Assembly: GCA_030587405.1 (NCBI GenBank)
Contig: JAUQZD010000020.1
Location: 4,222-68,221 of the forward strand
Length of the DNA stretch: 64,000 bases
Origin: Candidatus Freyrarchaeum guaymasense
GTDB taxonomy: Archaea; Asgardarchaeota; Jordarchaeia; Jordarchaeales; Freyrarchaeaceae
Direction of reading: 5' to 3'
A model generated the notes under the pieces. It saw nothing but the letters and a program-made list of their open reading frames with translations. It did no database searches and had not been told where the DNA came from. The stretch's first letter is position 1. Each line of letters begins with the position of its first letter. Positions 33,671 to 42,867 of this stretch are shown one piece after another. Both the position numbers and the translations under genes were made by a program.

Positions 33671-36142
33671 TTGACATTATCTTTATCTGTCCATTCCCAA
33701 TTAGCCGTTGTTGTGATCATGTTTTCATTGTTCATTCACGCTTATCTTAGGTTCTTCAGGTTACGTTACGGCGTACTTAGTAGGGGAGCCTACTTTAAAA
33801 GGTTCAGGTGGTGGATGGTTTCGTCTCTTAGAGTTGAACGGCTACCCGTTTACCTCAGCCAAAATAATAGTACGGTCGGAGGCGTAATAGTTTTAGACCA
33901 CTCCCTGAACACTTACCCTTTCCAGCATTTGCTCTCTATGTGGCATGACGTTGACAGTGTAAGCTACGAATTAAGCGTATCTAAAAGGTCAGTGGCGATC
34001 CTTTTCCATGTTTTTGGTAAGGGGCTTTCACCGGCTGAAGCATTCAAGGATCTGAAAAAGAAAATATTCTCGGTTAAATCAGGTCTCGAAGCACGTTTTC
34101 CTGGAATAGTCATTTCGTTTCCTGAACCCAGAGACTTTAATGAAATTTTTAGGCTTTATAAGGGAAAAGTGGTTAGAACCGAGGGGAAGTCTGTAAGAGT
34201 TAAACTTCCTGATGGGGAAAAGTGCATTTGTGTGTTAAAGCTTTCAGGAGATGTTGAAGCATCTGTTTATAAGGGAATGACCCAGATAGACGCGTTGCTT
34301 AGGAATCTTATCCAGTTAGGTGTTAACGCAAGATTCATAGTATCCTTTAGGCCTGTAAAGGGGTTTTTTAAGCATTTGAAAAGGAAGATCGAGAGGAAGG
34401 AAGAGAAATCTCCTTTAGAAAGTGAATTAGGGTTATGGGAAGTATCGTCCTACGTAGTTTTGGAAGTTGAAAACAACGATGAATCAGACATCAGGATCCT
34501 ACAAGTTAAGAACATTTTTTCAACTATTTTTTCTGGGTCAAGAAGTAAGTTGGAAATTAAAACCTTAAGTGGGAGGAAGATTAGGAAAAGTATTGTTAAC
34601 ATTGCATTGAAGAGGTCTATTGGAGGATCCTTCGAGCTTTCAAGTCCAAAGCTTTCTGTTTTAACCCACTTACCGATGAAAAGCACTCCAGGACTGCTCT
34701 TTGAGGTTAAACCAGACTTTAAAGTTCCTCCCGAGGACATATTTAAGAGGAAACAGGGAGTGGTTGTAGGCAAAGTTACTTATGGAAAACGGAAAATTTT
34801 CCCATGCGTCATCAGGCTAAGCGACATTAGGAAGGGCGTCGCCGTCTTAGGAGCCATCGGAAGCGGTAAAACGCGAATGGTAATGAAAATAGTACGTGAT
34901 GCTGTAGCTAGATACAATATTCCAGTTCTCGTCTTCGAGAGTAAAGGGGAGTTTGCATCCTTAATAAGGGACCTACCACCCGCCTTTCTCGAGAAACTTA
35001 TGGTTTTAAGACCCGGCAGCACCTATGCACCCTTAAAGATAAACTTGTTCGAGCCGGGAGAGATGGACCCTGAAGAATACGCTAAGCGCCTCCTTGGACT
35101 TTTAAACACCATTTTCAAATCCCTGTTTAGAGAGGACAGCGAGTTAACGATCCAAATGTCAAAGGTTTTAGGCGAAGTACTAACTGAAACCGTGAAAAGA
35201 GAGGAAACCAGAAGTTTTAATGGGTTTGTTGACGCACTTAAGGAATACGCGAAAAGAAGCAGTCACATCCCTAACATACTCAGCACCATTAATGCTTTAG
35301 AGGCAAGAATGAACGTTCTCCGTCGAGGGATGCTTGGAGAAGTGTTTAACGTTGAAAGGTCAAACTTAGATGTGGAAGACCTTTTGCAGAAAGTTGTAAT
35401 AGTTGATTTTAGCTATCTTTTATCCAATGGCGGAACAAAGGAGGATGCGCAGATCATAATGAACCTGTTGATGCTGCATGTTTTCCAGGCAGGCTTAAAA
35501 CGCATGAACATTAACACGCTAACGCACTTGGTTGTAGTCGACGATGCAAGACTTCTGATTCCAGAAGTCTTCACTAGACGTAGCACTAGCGATACCACGG
35601 CTGTAGAGGACATGATCACGATAGAAAGAGGAAAGGGGCAGGGGTTGATCTTGGTTTGTCAGGATCCGTCCGTTTCACGTATAGCACTTGCAAACTGTAA
35701 CACTAAAATAGCCTTTAGGCTTACATTTAAGTCCCAATCTGAGGAGGAGTTTATAAGAATGAGTTTAAACATCCCTGAAGACCAAAGAGAGTATCTACTT
35801 ACACAGCCTAACCGTTCAGCCGTGGTTAAACTCCCCGACTTCCCATATCCCTTCCCTATAATTACAGAAGAATATAAGGCAATCCAAGTTTCTCCTGTAG
35901 AGGTGGAACAACACAACAGGAGATATCACCCGTACCTTTTTAACAGGGGGAGAATAGAGCTTGAAGGCCAAGAGATAAATGAGCTTTTATCATGGATAGC
36001 AAGCAAGGGTGCGGTAACCGTCAACCAGATTGCAGCTAAGCTAAAGATTAAGATAAAAGAAGCTGAGGAACTCGTGAAGAGTATGAGAGAAAAAGGTTAT
36101 GTTGAACAGACAGAAGAAACAGTCCACATCGTCACAGCTTAA
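33671..36142 (+). CDS. membrane-anchored HerA/VirB4-like P-loop ATPase with C-terminal winged helix
   Basis: About 823 residues. Residues 8-28 are a hydrophobic segment (LAVVVIMFSLFIHAYLRFF). A region of about 350 residues without a recognised family follows. The DUF87/HerA-type ATPase has Walker A GAIGSGKTRM near residue 394 and Walker B HLVVVDDARLL near 620, then a GKGQGLILVCQDPS sensor. The last 70 residues form a winged helix (GAVTVNQIAAKLKIKIKEAEEL). No NurA, Mre11 or conjugation gene is near, so the usual HerA partners are missing. TTG start at 33671, with AGGAGGGG upstream. Confidence 0.75.
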   Translation: MTLSLSVHSQLAVVVIMFSLFIHAYLRFFRLRYGVLSRGAYFKRFRWWMVSSLRVERLPVYLSQNNSTVGGVIVLDHSLNTYPFQHLLSMWHDVDSVSYELSVSKRSVAILFHVFGKGLSPAEAFKDLKKKIFSVKSGLEARFPGIVISFPEPRDFNEIFRLYKGKVVRTEGKSVRVKLPDGEKCICVLKLSGDVEASVYKGMTQIDALLRNLIQLGVNARFIVSFRPVKGFFKHLKRKIERKEEKSPLESELGLWEVSSYVVLEVENNDESDIRILQVKNIFSTIFSGSRSKLEIKTLSGRKIRKSIVNIALKRSIGGSFELSSPKLSVLTHLPMKSTPGLLFEVKPDFKVPPEDIFKRKQGVVVGKVTYGKRKIFPCVIRLSDIRKGVAVLGAIGSGKTRMVMKIVRDAVARYNIPVLVFESKGEFASLIRDLPPAFLEKLMVLRPGSTYAPLKINLFEPGEMDPEEYAKRLLGLLNTIFKSLFREDSELTIQMSKVLGEVLTETVKREETRSFNGFVDALKEYAKRSSHIPNILSTINALEARMNVLRRGMLGEVFNVERSNLDVEDLLQKVVIVDFSYLLSNGGTKEDAQIIMNLLMLHVFQAGLKRMNINTLTHLVVVDDARLLIPEVFTRRSTSDTTAVEDMITIERGKGQGLILVCQDPSVSRIALANCNTKIAFRLTFKSQSEEEFIRMSLNIPEDQREYLLTQPNRSAVVKLPDFPYPFPIITEEYKAIQVSPVEVEQHNRRYHPYLFNRGRIELEGQEINELLSWIASKGAVTVNQIAAKLKIKIKEAEELVKSMREKGYVEQTEETVHIVTA

Positions 36143-36163
36143 AAAAGAGGCACGTAGACCATA

Positions 36164-37405
36164 TTACACTCTGCTTTGAAGGGACCTTAAGTATGCCTTC
36201 TTAAGCGCCTCTATCGCCGGAAGACTTTCTCCTGCAAGAAGAGCTAACATGGCCTTCCCGCCAGTACTCACGTAACTTATCTTCGAATCTAAACCGAATT
36301 TCTTTAAGGCTTCAAGCGTATGGCCTCCTCCAGCGAGGGAGAATGCACGTGAATCACCAACAGCTTTAAAAAGCTCCACTGTACCTTTACTGAACCGTTC
36401 ATCTTCGTAAACGCCAGCTGGCCCATTAACCACTATTGTTCTCGCATCAAGCAGCACTTCTTTAAACTTAGAAATAGTTTCTTCACCTATATCCTTGACA
36501 GGCGCATTTACCGGGAAGCTATCAACCGTCACCTCCACCCGTTCATTATTCTCCTCGATCGCAAAGTCAGCAGGGACCTCTATTTTGTCATTAAAACGGT
36601 CTATTAACTTGCGCATTTTATCTAGGTAGCCAAATCCACCCTTAGAATCTATTAATTGTCTATTGACGTCGCCTATGTCCACACCTTTAGCGTGAACCAT
36701 TAGAATTGCCAGTAAGCCTACAGGCAGCACCTTATCAGCAATTCCTAGTTCTAAAGCGTGTTCCGCAACCTTGAAACTGTCGTCAACCTTCGCCCCTCCA
36801 AGAAGATAAACACAAGGTCTTTCAGGGTTATCCATTATGGAAGATAACGCCTTTATCTCGGCTTCCATCACCCTTCCCGCTGCAGATGGCAAAACCTCTG
36901 TGAAGGCGATGAGGGACGTATGGGTACGATGTGCAGCCGGGAAAGCATCATTAACATAGATATCGGAAACGCTAGATAAATTCCTAACCAAGTCGGTTTT
37001 CAACTGTTCCTCGATTGTTTTTACGCTAGTTTCCTCATCAATAAACCTCACGTTTTCCAGAAGCAGAACCTCACCGTCTCTTAAACTTTTAATCGCACTA
37101 ACCGCTTTCTCGCCGCACACGTCATCAACATACTTGACTTCAATTCCGAGGATTTCATTAGCAAGCCTTGCATGCTCCTTAAGCGATACAAAGTCCCTTT
37201 CACCCTTACGTCCCTGGTGAGAAAGAACAACAACCTTCGCTCCTTTTTCTGAAAGTTCTAGCAAAGTTTTACCATGACGCTCGATCTTAGTTACATCTTT
37301 AGGAACGCCTGTTTCGGGATCTACGGGAGCATTGATATCAATCCGGACAAGCGTGGTTTTCCCGTCAAAGGAGAAATCATCTAAAGTGAAAAAGCTCTTG
37401 CTCAC
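36164..37405 (-). CDS. pgk: phosphoglycerate kinase
   Basis: Interconverts 1,3-bisphosphoglycerate and 3-phosphoglycerate in glycolysis or gluconeogenesis. Motifs RIDINAPVDPETG, SHQGRKGE, NDAFPAAHRTH, YLLGGAKVDDSF and the GGGHT loop are present; the archaeal-type HRTHTS segment fits. About 413 residues from GTG 37405, which has GGAGGG upstream; GTG 37414 is also in frame. The mutase apgM lies on the same strand about 1.4 kb away. Confidence 0.95.
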   Translation of the reverse strand: MSKSFFTLDDFSFDGKTTLVRIDINAPVDPETGVPKDVTKIERHGKTLLELSEKGAKVVVLSHQGRKGERDFVSLKEHARLANEILGIEVKYVDDVCGEKAVSAIKSLRDGEVLLLENVRFIDEETSVKTIEEQLKTDLVRNLSSVSDIYVNDAFPAAHRTHTSLIAFTEVLPSAAGRVMEAEIKALSSIMDNPERPCVYLLGGAKVDDSFKVAEHALELGIADKVLPVGLLAILMVHAKGVDIGDVNRQLIDSKGGFGYLDKMRKLIDRFNDKIEVPADFAIEENNERVEVTVDSFPVNAPVKDIGEETISKFKEVLLDARTIVVNGPAGVYEDERFSKGTVELFKAVGDSRAFSLAGGGHTLEALKKFGLDSKISYVSTGGKAMLALLAGESLPAIEALKKAYLRSLQSRV

Positions 37406-37588
37406 TCTGCACACCCTCCTTCACAGCTATGAAGTCTAATTAAAAGTCAACATCCCATTTTCCCATTGGAACTAAAAAATTTTTTATCATTCTCCTTAAT
37501 GAGCTTTTAGACGGAAAGTAAGGTAGTATGAAGAAGGAGTTGTGAAAAGATAAGGAAGACCTGAAGGGAATACGGAAAGGAGGCTTTT

Positions 37589-37614
37589 ATTGTAGGTAGA
37601 TATTGTAGGTAGAT
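37589..37614. repeat. 13-nt tandem duplication
   Basis: ATTGTAGGTAGAT occurs twice in direct succession (37589-37601 and 37602-37614) in the leader region between pgk and the MetE-like gene. A TATA-like GTTTTAAAGG follows at 37623-37632. It may be a simple slippage duplication or a double binding site. Confidence 0.6.
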
Positions 37615-37682
37615 AAAGGAAAGTTTTAAAGGCATAATTACGGTCTTCAATGGAGTAAGATCAACAAGAGGAGGGTTAAAGT

Positions 37683-38816
37683 ATTTTCTTTGCTTCTACC
37701 GGTATTGGAAGCCATCCAGTAAAGGACTTCCAAACAATTGTTAAAGACATTCTAGAGTCTGGTACGAAAGTACCTTATGTTCCACAATCCGCCGACGATA
37801 ACATGATATACCAGTTCCATAATGTAATACCAGGATTGTTGCTCAAGAAAGGAGCCACGTTCTTAGATTTAACAAGCGTAGAGAAAGCAAGGGAGCTCCA
37901 AAGATTCAAAGGCGAGCTTAAATTGAAGTCTATGCACTTAGCTCCTTCGGGAATGGCGGTAGAGCGCAGATTTATAGAAGGACTTCACGTACTTAAAGAA
38001 GCACTAGAGGAGACAAACTTGGACGTTTGGGGGGTGAAGGGGGAGCTAACTGGCCCTATCACCGAAGCGTATAGCGTCACAATCTTACCTGGGAGAAAGA
38101 AGGCGATCTACGATGAGGAAATTTTCGACATAATATTAAAGACAACGTGCGAAGTCGCATCTTGGCTCTCCTCTGAAATAATGAAGATTACTAGGAGAAC
38201 AGCGGGGAAAGACGCATTGGCGATACTTTTCATAGATGAACCGCTTCTCCCTTTAGTCCTCAAAGAATACGAGTTTGAAAAGGTCAATGAAGCACTAAAG
38301 AGAACGTTGGCAAGGATTAAATGCAGGAAAGGAGTTCACGTGTGCGACGAGCCGGTCGCGGTAATAGACATGTTGATCGACCTTGAGGTAGACTACTTCT
38401 CCTTTGACATGCTAAAATACCCTAAAACGTTGGAGATGGCAGATAAAAGTAAAATAAGAGAACACGTGGAGAATGGAAGAGGGTTCGCGTTCGGCGTGAT
38501 GCCGAACACTCCCGAAGCACTATTTGGAGAGGACGCCATCTATAATGTTCAAAAGGGAATGTTGACTCCTGAGGAATTTCTTCCGAGTCCACAGGAAATA
38601 GTTGAAAAAATCGAGTTGGGACTTAAAAAAATGATGGAGAAAGTAGATGTGAAAAGTTTAATTGAAAACTCCCTCATAACGCCTCAATGTGGTTTCAAAA
38701 GCTTCACCATCCCAAGCCCTGAAAAAGGAGAACAGATCGTAAGGCAGCTACTGGGGATCCAGGAAGAAGCAGCAAAAAAAATCCGTGAAAAATATCAGAT
38801 CTCAACCCCCTCTTAA
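37683..38816 (+). CDS. MetE-like (cobalamin-independent methionine synthase C-terminal family) protein, apparent ATT start
   Basis: UROD/MetE-fold protein related to archaeal methionine-synthase-like enzymes; whether it transfers a methyl group to homocysteine is not certain. The conserved N-terminus (STGIGSHPV, then YVPQSADDNMIYQF) lies upstream of the first ATG at 37803. The frame is open only to TAA 37677-37679 and contains no ATG, GTG or TTG before it. ATT at 37683 follows GGAGG (37670-37674) with 8 nt spacing and gives 377 residues. Other motifs are LTGPITEAY, FIDEPLLP and ITPQCGF near the C-terminus (zinc-ligand Cys region). Start inferred, family secure. Confidence 0.82.
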   Translation: MFFASTGIGSHPVKDFQTIVKDILESGTKVPYVPQSADDNMIYQFHNVIPGLLLKKGATFLDLTSVEKARELQRFKGELKLKSMHLAPSGMAVERRFIEGLHVLKEALEETNLDVWGVKGELTGPITEAYSVTILPGRKKAIYDEEIFDIILKTTCEVASWLSSEIMKITRRTAGKDALAILFIDEPLLPLVLKEYEFEKVNEALKRTLARIKCRKGVHVCDEPVAVIDMLIDLEVDYFSFDMLKYPKTLEMADKSKIREHVENGRGFAFGVMPNTPEALFGEDAIYNVQKGMLTPEEFLPSPQEIVEKIELGLKKMMEKVDVKSLIENSLITPQCGFKSFTIPSPEKGEQIVRQLLGIQEEAAKKIREKYQISTPS

Positions 38817-38833
38817 CAAGCATTGTTTAGCAT

Positions 38834-40078
38834 TTATGCACCGTATTTATGTGACCTCCCAAGGTAATCAATTAATATTGGCATAATGTCACGCCCCCTT
38901 AACCGTCCGAGTACTCCTCTAGCACAATCGCGTTCGCTAAACCTTTTGACTTCGTCAACCCTGACGTCTAAGCCAGCGATCACTACCGGAACAGGCTCTC
39001 CAGTATGCTCCCTTACAGTAACGGGGGTGGTATGGTCACTCGTTAACACTATGTACGTGTTTTCAAGGTCTACGGCTTCGAGAATGAAGCTTATCATCCC
39101 GTCGATTTTTTCAATCATAGCAATTTTTTTCCCCACATCTCCATCATGGCTTGCACTATCGGTTCCCTTAACATGTAAGAATACAAGGTCGTACTCGTCT
39201 AAAAGTCTTAGGGCAGCGTTGCCCATAGCGGTTAAGTCTGTGTCGAAGCTGCCGGTTACACCTTTGACGTCTATGGCATCCATTCCAGCTGCCCTGCACA
39301 CGCCTCTAACCAATGCATTAGCCACAATGCATGCACACTTCAGGCCATATAGATCTCTGAGGGAAGCCATATCGGGTACTCTTCCAGCCCCCCTAAGAAT
39401 AAGTATGTTAGCCTGAGGTTTCCCCTCCTTAACCCTCTTTAAATTAGCTGGATGGTTGCTGAGTACTTCATAGGAGTAACGTGTAAACTCATTAACTATC
39501 ATCGCAGTTTTCTTAGCTTCTGGGCTGCCATCTAATGGCATAGCCTCTAAAACTCTTTTATTCTTATGCGGGTCGGTGTCAGAGACCATGTGGGAGAGTT
39601 TCTCCCCTCTTAAGACGACGACGCATCTGTGCTCCGTTGTATGGTTAACTAGCACGGTAACGTCTGGCGCCACTTTCGGCCTGTAACCGTTAAGGGCAGC
39701 AGCCAGCTCGTCTCCTTCCGGAAGAATTCGTCCAGCCCGCCTATCCAGCACCGTCATGTCTTCATCAACCGTTGCAAAATTTGCCCTAAAAGCCACATCG
39801 CTTTCCCGTATTTCAATACCAGCGCCTAGAGCTTCTAACCCGCCTCGCCCCCTGTAAACCTTGTAAGGGTCGTAGCCAAAAAGGGATAGGTGGGCGACGT
39901 CGCTTCCAGGAGGAACACCAGGGGAAATTACGTCGACGATTCCACACATTCCAACTTCAGCTAACTTATCCATTCCCGGGGTGGATGCAGCCTCTAATGG
40001 TGTTAAGCCGTTCAAAAGGGAGTTTGGCCGGTCAGCCATACCATCGCCAACTATGAAAAGGGCTTTCTTCCTAGGCAA
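38834..40078 (-). CDS. apgM: archaeal 2,3-bisphosphoglycerate-independent phosphoglycerate mutase
   Basis: Converts 3-phosphoglycerate to 2-phosphoglycerate. The alkaline-phosphatase-like metal sites include IVGDGMADRP at the start, GSDVAHLSLFGYDP (catalytic Ser is in the GSD.AHLS segment), KGTDSASHDGD and TSDHTTPV near the end. The TTG at 40078 is chosen, since AAGGTGG precedes it and it gives 414 residues, the usual length; the frame is open to 40165. On the same strand as pgk, but separated from it by the oppositely oriented MetE-like gene. Confidence 0.94.
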   Translation of the reverse strand: MPRKKALFIVGDGMADRPNSLLNGLTPLEAASTPGMDKLAEVGMCGIVDVISPGVPPGSDVAHLSLFGYDPYKVYRGRGGLEALGAGIEIRESDVAFRANFATVDEDMTVLDRRAGRILPEGDELAAALNGYRPKVAPDVTVLVNHTTEHRCVVVLRGEKLSHMVSDTDPHKNKRVLEAMPLDGSPEAKKTAMIVNEFTRYSYEVLSNHPANLKRVKEGKPQANILILRGAGRVPDMASLRDLYGLKCACIVANALVRGVCRAAGMDAIDVKGVTGSFDTDLTAMGNAALRLLDEYDLVFLHVKGTDSASHDGDVGKKIAMIEKIDGMISFILEAVDLENTYIVLTSDHTTPVTVREHTGEPVPVVIAGLDVRVDEVKRFSERDCARGVLGRLRGRDIMPILIDYLGRSHKYGA

Positions 40079-40230
40079 GCTACCACCTTCTCGAGGTAAT
40101 GGAACTGGGCAATGAACTTTAAGTGTGACGCCCCTCTTAAGACTTAAAGTGGCTTTAACGTTCAAATGTCTTGTTGCCTCATAAAAACTTTTAAAGTTCC
40201 ATCCCTAATGTGAACTAGCTAGGGACGGAT

Positions 40231-41523
40231 GTGAACTTAATGCTCCTTGAAAATAGTGAAGGACTCGTAGAGAACTATAACAAACGTGTGGAGACGTTGC
40301 CGCCTACGCTTCCTGAAAGAGTTTACATATGGGATGAAACGCTGAGGGACGGGGAACAAACACCAGGAGTTTTTCTTACAATTGATGAAAAGGTTGAGAT
40401 TGCAAAGGCTTTAGATGAGATCGGAGTAAGCGTGGTTGTTGCGGGGTACCCTGCAGTCTCAAGATCTGAGCAGGAAGCTGTGAAAAGAGTGGCTAATGAA
40501 GGAATGAGCAATGCGCTGGTGGCAGCACCTGCTAGACCTAAAAAGAGCGACATCGACCTTTGTATAAGCTGCGACGTCGATGAGGTACCTATCTTCATGC
40601 CGGTAAGCAGGCTTATGCTGAAGTTCTCCTTAAACAAAGAGCCACATGAGGCAGTAGAAACCTTATCTAATGCCATATCATATGCATCAGATCACGGTAT
40701 AAAAGTGGACTTCGTCGCCGAGGATGCTTCCCGTGCGAGGATCGAGGATTTAACTTTCTTCTCCAAGGCAGCTGTAGAAGCAGGAGCGAAAAAGATAATA
40801 ATCGCGGATACTGTTGGCGTCCTGCGTCCGCTTTCAACTAAGTATTTGGTAAGCGAGCTACGGGAAAGGTTAAGGCCAAGCCAGGTGGACTTTGCAGTTC
40901 ACTGCCATAATGACCTCGGTCTAGCAACCGCGAACACGTTAGCAGCAGTCGAGGAAGGAGTGCTATATCCTCATACTTGCGTGAATGGGTACGGTGAAAG
41001 GGCAGGGAACGCAGCCTTCGAAGAGGTTGTAGTGGCGCTTGAAACACTTTACGGAGTGAAGACGGGGATAAAACTTGAGAGGATTTATGAGCTCTCCCTA
41101 CTAGTTGAACGGTACTTTGGTATACCAATACCTATTCATAAGCCGCTGGTTGGAGCGAATGCGTTTAGCCATGAAAGTGGAATCCATGTTAGAGCTCTCT
41201 TAAACCATAAACTGACGTATCAGCCTATCCCTCCAGAGTCGATAGGAAGGAGGACGGAGTTTTTCTTAGGTAAATTTACCGGAAGTGGGGCAATACGTTA
41301 CATGCTAAGAAAAGTAGGGATGAACGTCACGGAGGAGCAACTTAGAGAGATAGTTAGAAAAGTTAAGGAGCTTCAGGAAAAAAAGGGAAAAGTGTTCACA
41401 AAGGAAACACTTTCAAAAATTAAATACCTTCTAAGGGAAATTAGGAAGGGAATCTCCGAGGAAGAACTTAAAGAGATTGCAGAGGAAGCATTACAACGGC
41501 CCATACAGAAAATAGAAACGTAA
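40231..41523 (+). CDS. DRE-TIM metallolyase (isopropylmalate/homocitrate synthase family), no C-terminal regulatory domain
   Basis: Claisen-type condensation of acetyl-CoA with a 2-oxo acid. The DETLRDGEQTPGV motif is near residue 35, HCHNDLGLATAN near 225 and NGYGERAGNAA near 250; all metal ligands are present. Length 430 residues. After the barrel there is only a helical subdomain, without the LeuA allosteric domain or a RAM domain, so it differs from the paralogue at 50248. Substrate cannot be decided: isopropylmalate, homocitrate and citramalate-type activities are possible. A TATA-like region lies upstream. Confidence 0.85.
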   Translation: MNLMLLENSEGLVENYNKRVETLPPTLPERVYIWDETLRDGEQTPGVFLTIDEKVEIAKALDEIGVSVVVAGYPAVSRSEQEAVKRVANEGMSNALVAAPARPKKSDIDLCISCDVDEVPIFMPVSRLMLKFSLNKEPHEAVETLSNAISYASDHGIKVDFVAEDASRARIEDLTFFSKAAVEAGAKKIIIADTVGVLRPLSTKYLVSELRERLRPSQVDFAVHCHNDLGLATANTLAAVEEGVLYPHTCVNGYGERAGNAAFEEVVVALETLYGVKTGIKLERIYELSLLVERYFGIPIPIHKPLVGANAFSHESGIHVRALLNHKLTYQPIPPESIGRRTEFFLGKFTGSGAIRYMLRKVGMNVTEEQLREIVRKVKELQEKKGKVFTKETLSKIKYLLREIRKGISEEELKEIAEEALQRPIQKIET

Positions 41524-41653
41524 ATGCTTCATTAGGAGTCATTAAGAAGGATGCGCCTTAAATCCTTCATCCTCTACCATCCTTATATTTCAAGTTGAAA
41601 ATGGTGATTTTAGGACCGATGGGCTTCGAATTGTTCCATCGGAGGAGTAATTG

Positions 41654-42724
41654 TTGAGCGTGTGGATTGACATCTTAACTCCAAAGCAAGTGCTCTTCTT
41701 CTTCAGGCTTATCAACGAGTTAAAAAAAGATGGCGTACCGGTTCTGGTTACTACTAGACGGTATCGTGAAGCCAACGAATTAATGAAAATTAAGGGTGTT
41801 AGAGGTCTGGTTGTTGGAAGACATGGAGGGAGAACGCTTCTCGGCAAGCTTTTGGCTAGTGCGCAGCGCGTTGAAAAGCTAGCCCGTCTCGTTTCAAAAA
41901 GGGATATTAAAGTAGCGGTGTCCTTTTGCTCGCCCGAGGCTGCACGGGTTGCCTTTGGACTTGCGATCCCCCACATAGCTATTTGCGACGCACCGCATTC
42001 AACTGCAGTAGGTTTACTGACTATCCCTTTATCAGCGGTCCTCGTCACGCCAAGCTTCATTCCTTTAGATGAATGGATTAAACTTGGCGCCGTGAAGGAC
42101 AAAATCGTGACGTACAGGGCCATTGACCCGGTGGCATGGCTTAAAGAATTTTCACCCAACGAGCGGGTTCTAAAGGAGCTACACCTAAGTAGGAGCGACA
42201 AGATTGTCGTAGCTAGAACACTTGAAGTGCAAGCGTCATACGCATTAAACTTTGGAGAAGACGAGTTTAGCCCGATAGAAAAAGTTGTGAATGCTATTCT
42301 TGACTTAGACGAAGAGGCACGGATTGTAGTGCTGCAGAGATACGGGAGAAGAAGCAAAAAGCCTAGAGGAAACAGGAGAATTATCATTCCTAAGAGGGCC
42401 GTCGACGGGGCAAGCCTCCTCTATTATAGCATTTTGTTTGTTGGTGCTGGTGGAACCATGACTTGGGAGGCAGCCCTCTTAGGCATTCCAGCCATCTCGT
42501 TACATCCCAGAGTTCCAAGTGTTGAAGTTCCACTTATCCAAAAAGGCCTTCTCTACCATCCTCGAACAGATGAAGAAGCCATTCAAATAGCCGCGCAGAT
42601 CCTGAACAAACCATCATACTACCTTAGGCAACATAGAAAGAAAGCGGAAAAAGTGATGGAAGAAATGGAGGATCCCATCAAGGTAATCAAAGAAGTCGTT
42701 TACGATTTTCTAAACGAAAACTGA
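41654..42724 (+). CDS. DUF354 protein (GT-B-like fold)
   Basis: Family DUF354, about 356 residues, probably a glycosyltransferase-like or epimerase-like GT-B protein. It begins with WIDILTPKQVLFF, has GRHGG near residue 55, and a C-terminal domain with VGAGGTMTWEAALLGIPAISL, the typical nucleotide-sugar-binding pattern. The start is TTG 41654 (or 41651), after GGAGGAG. The UDP-sugar dehydrogenase follows on the same strand, which suggests a role in surface polysaccharide or glycoprotein glycan synthesis. Confidence 0.8.
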   Translation: MSVWIDILTPKQVLFFFRLINELKKDGVPVLVTTRRYREANELMKIKGVRGLVVGRHGGRTLLGKLLASAQRVEKLARLVSKRDIKVAVSFCSPEAARVAFGLAIPHIAICDAPHSTAVGLLTIPLSAVLVTPSFIPLDEWIKLGAVKDKIVTYRAIDPVAWLKEFSPNERVLKELHLSRSDKIVVARTLEVQASYALNFGEDEFSPIEKVVNAILDLDEEARIVVLQRYGRRSKKPRGNRRIIIPKRAVDGASLLYYSILFVGAGGTMTWEAALLGIPAISLHPRVPSVEVPLIQKGLLYHPRTDEEAIQIAAQILNKPSYYLRQHRKKAEKVMEEMEDPIKVIKEVVYDFLNEN

Positions 42725-42867
42725 TTGTTACTAGGTTACACAAGTGTCACGTTGAGTTTATGCTTTCCTATAATAGAACCTTTAAGTTAAGGTTCACAAT
42801 TTAATAGTAACCTGAGAAATGCTAGAGAACATTCGTCCTAGATTCCACTATGGAGGAAGCATCCTTG

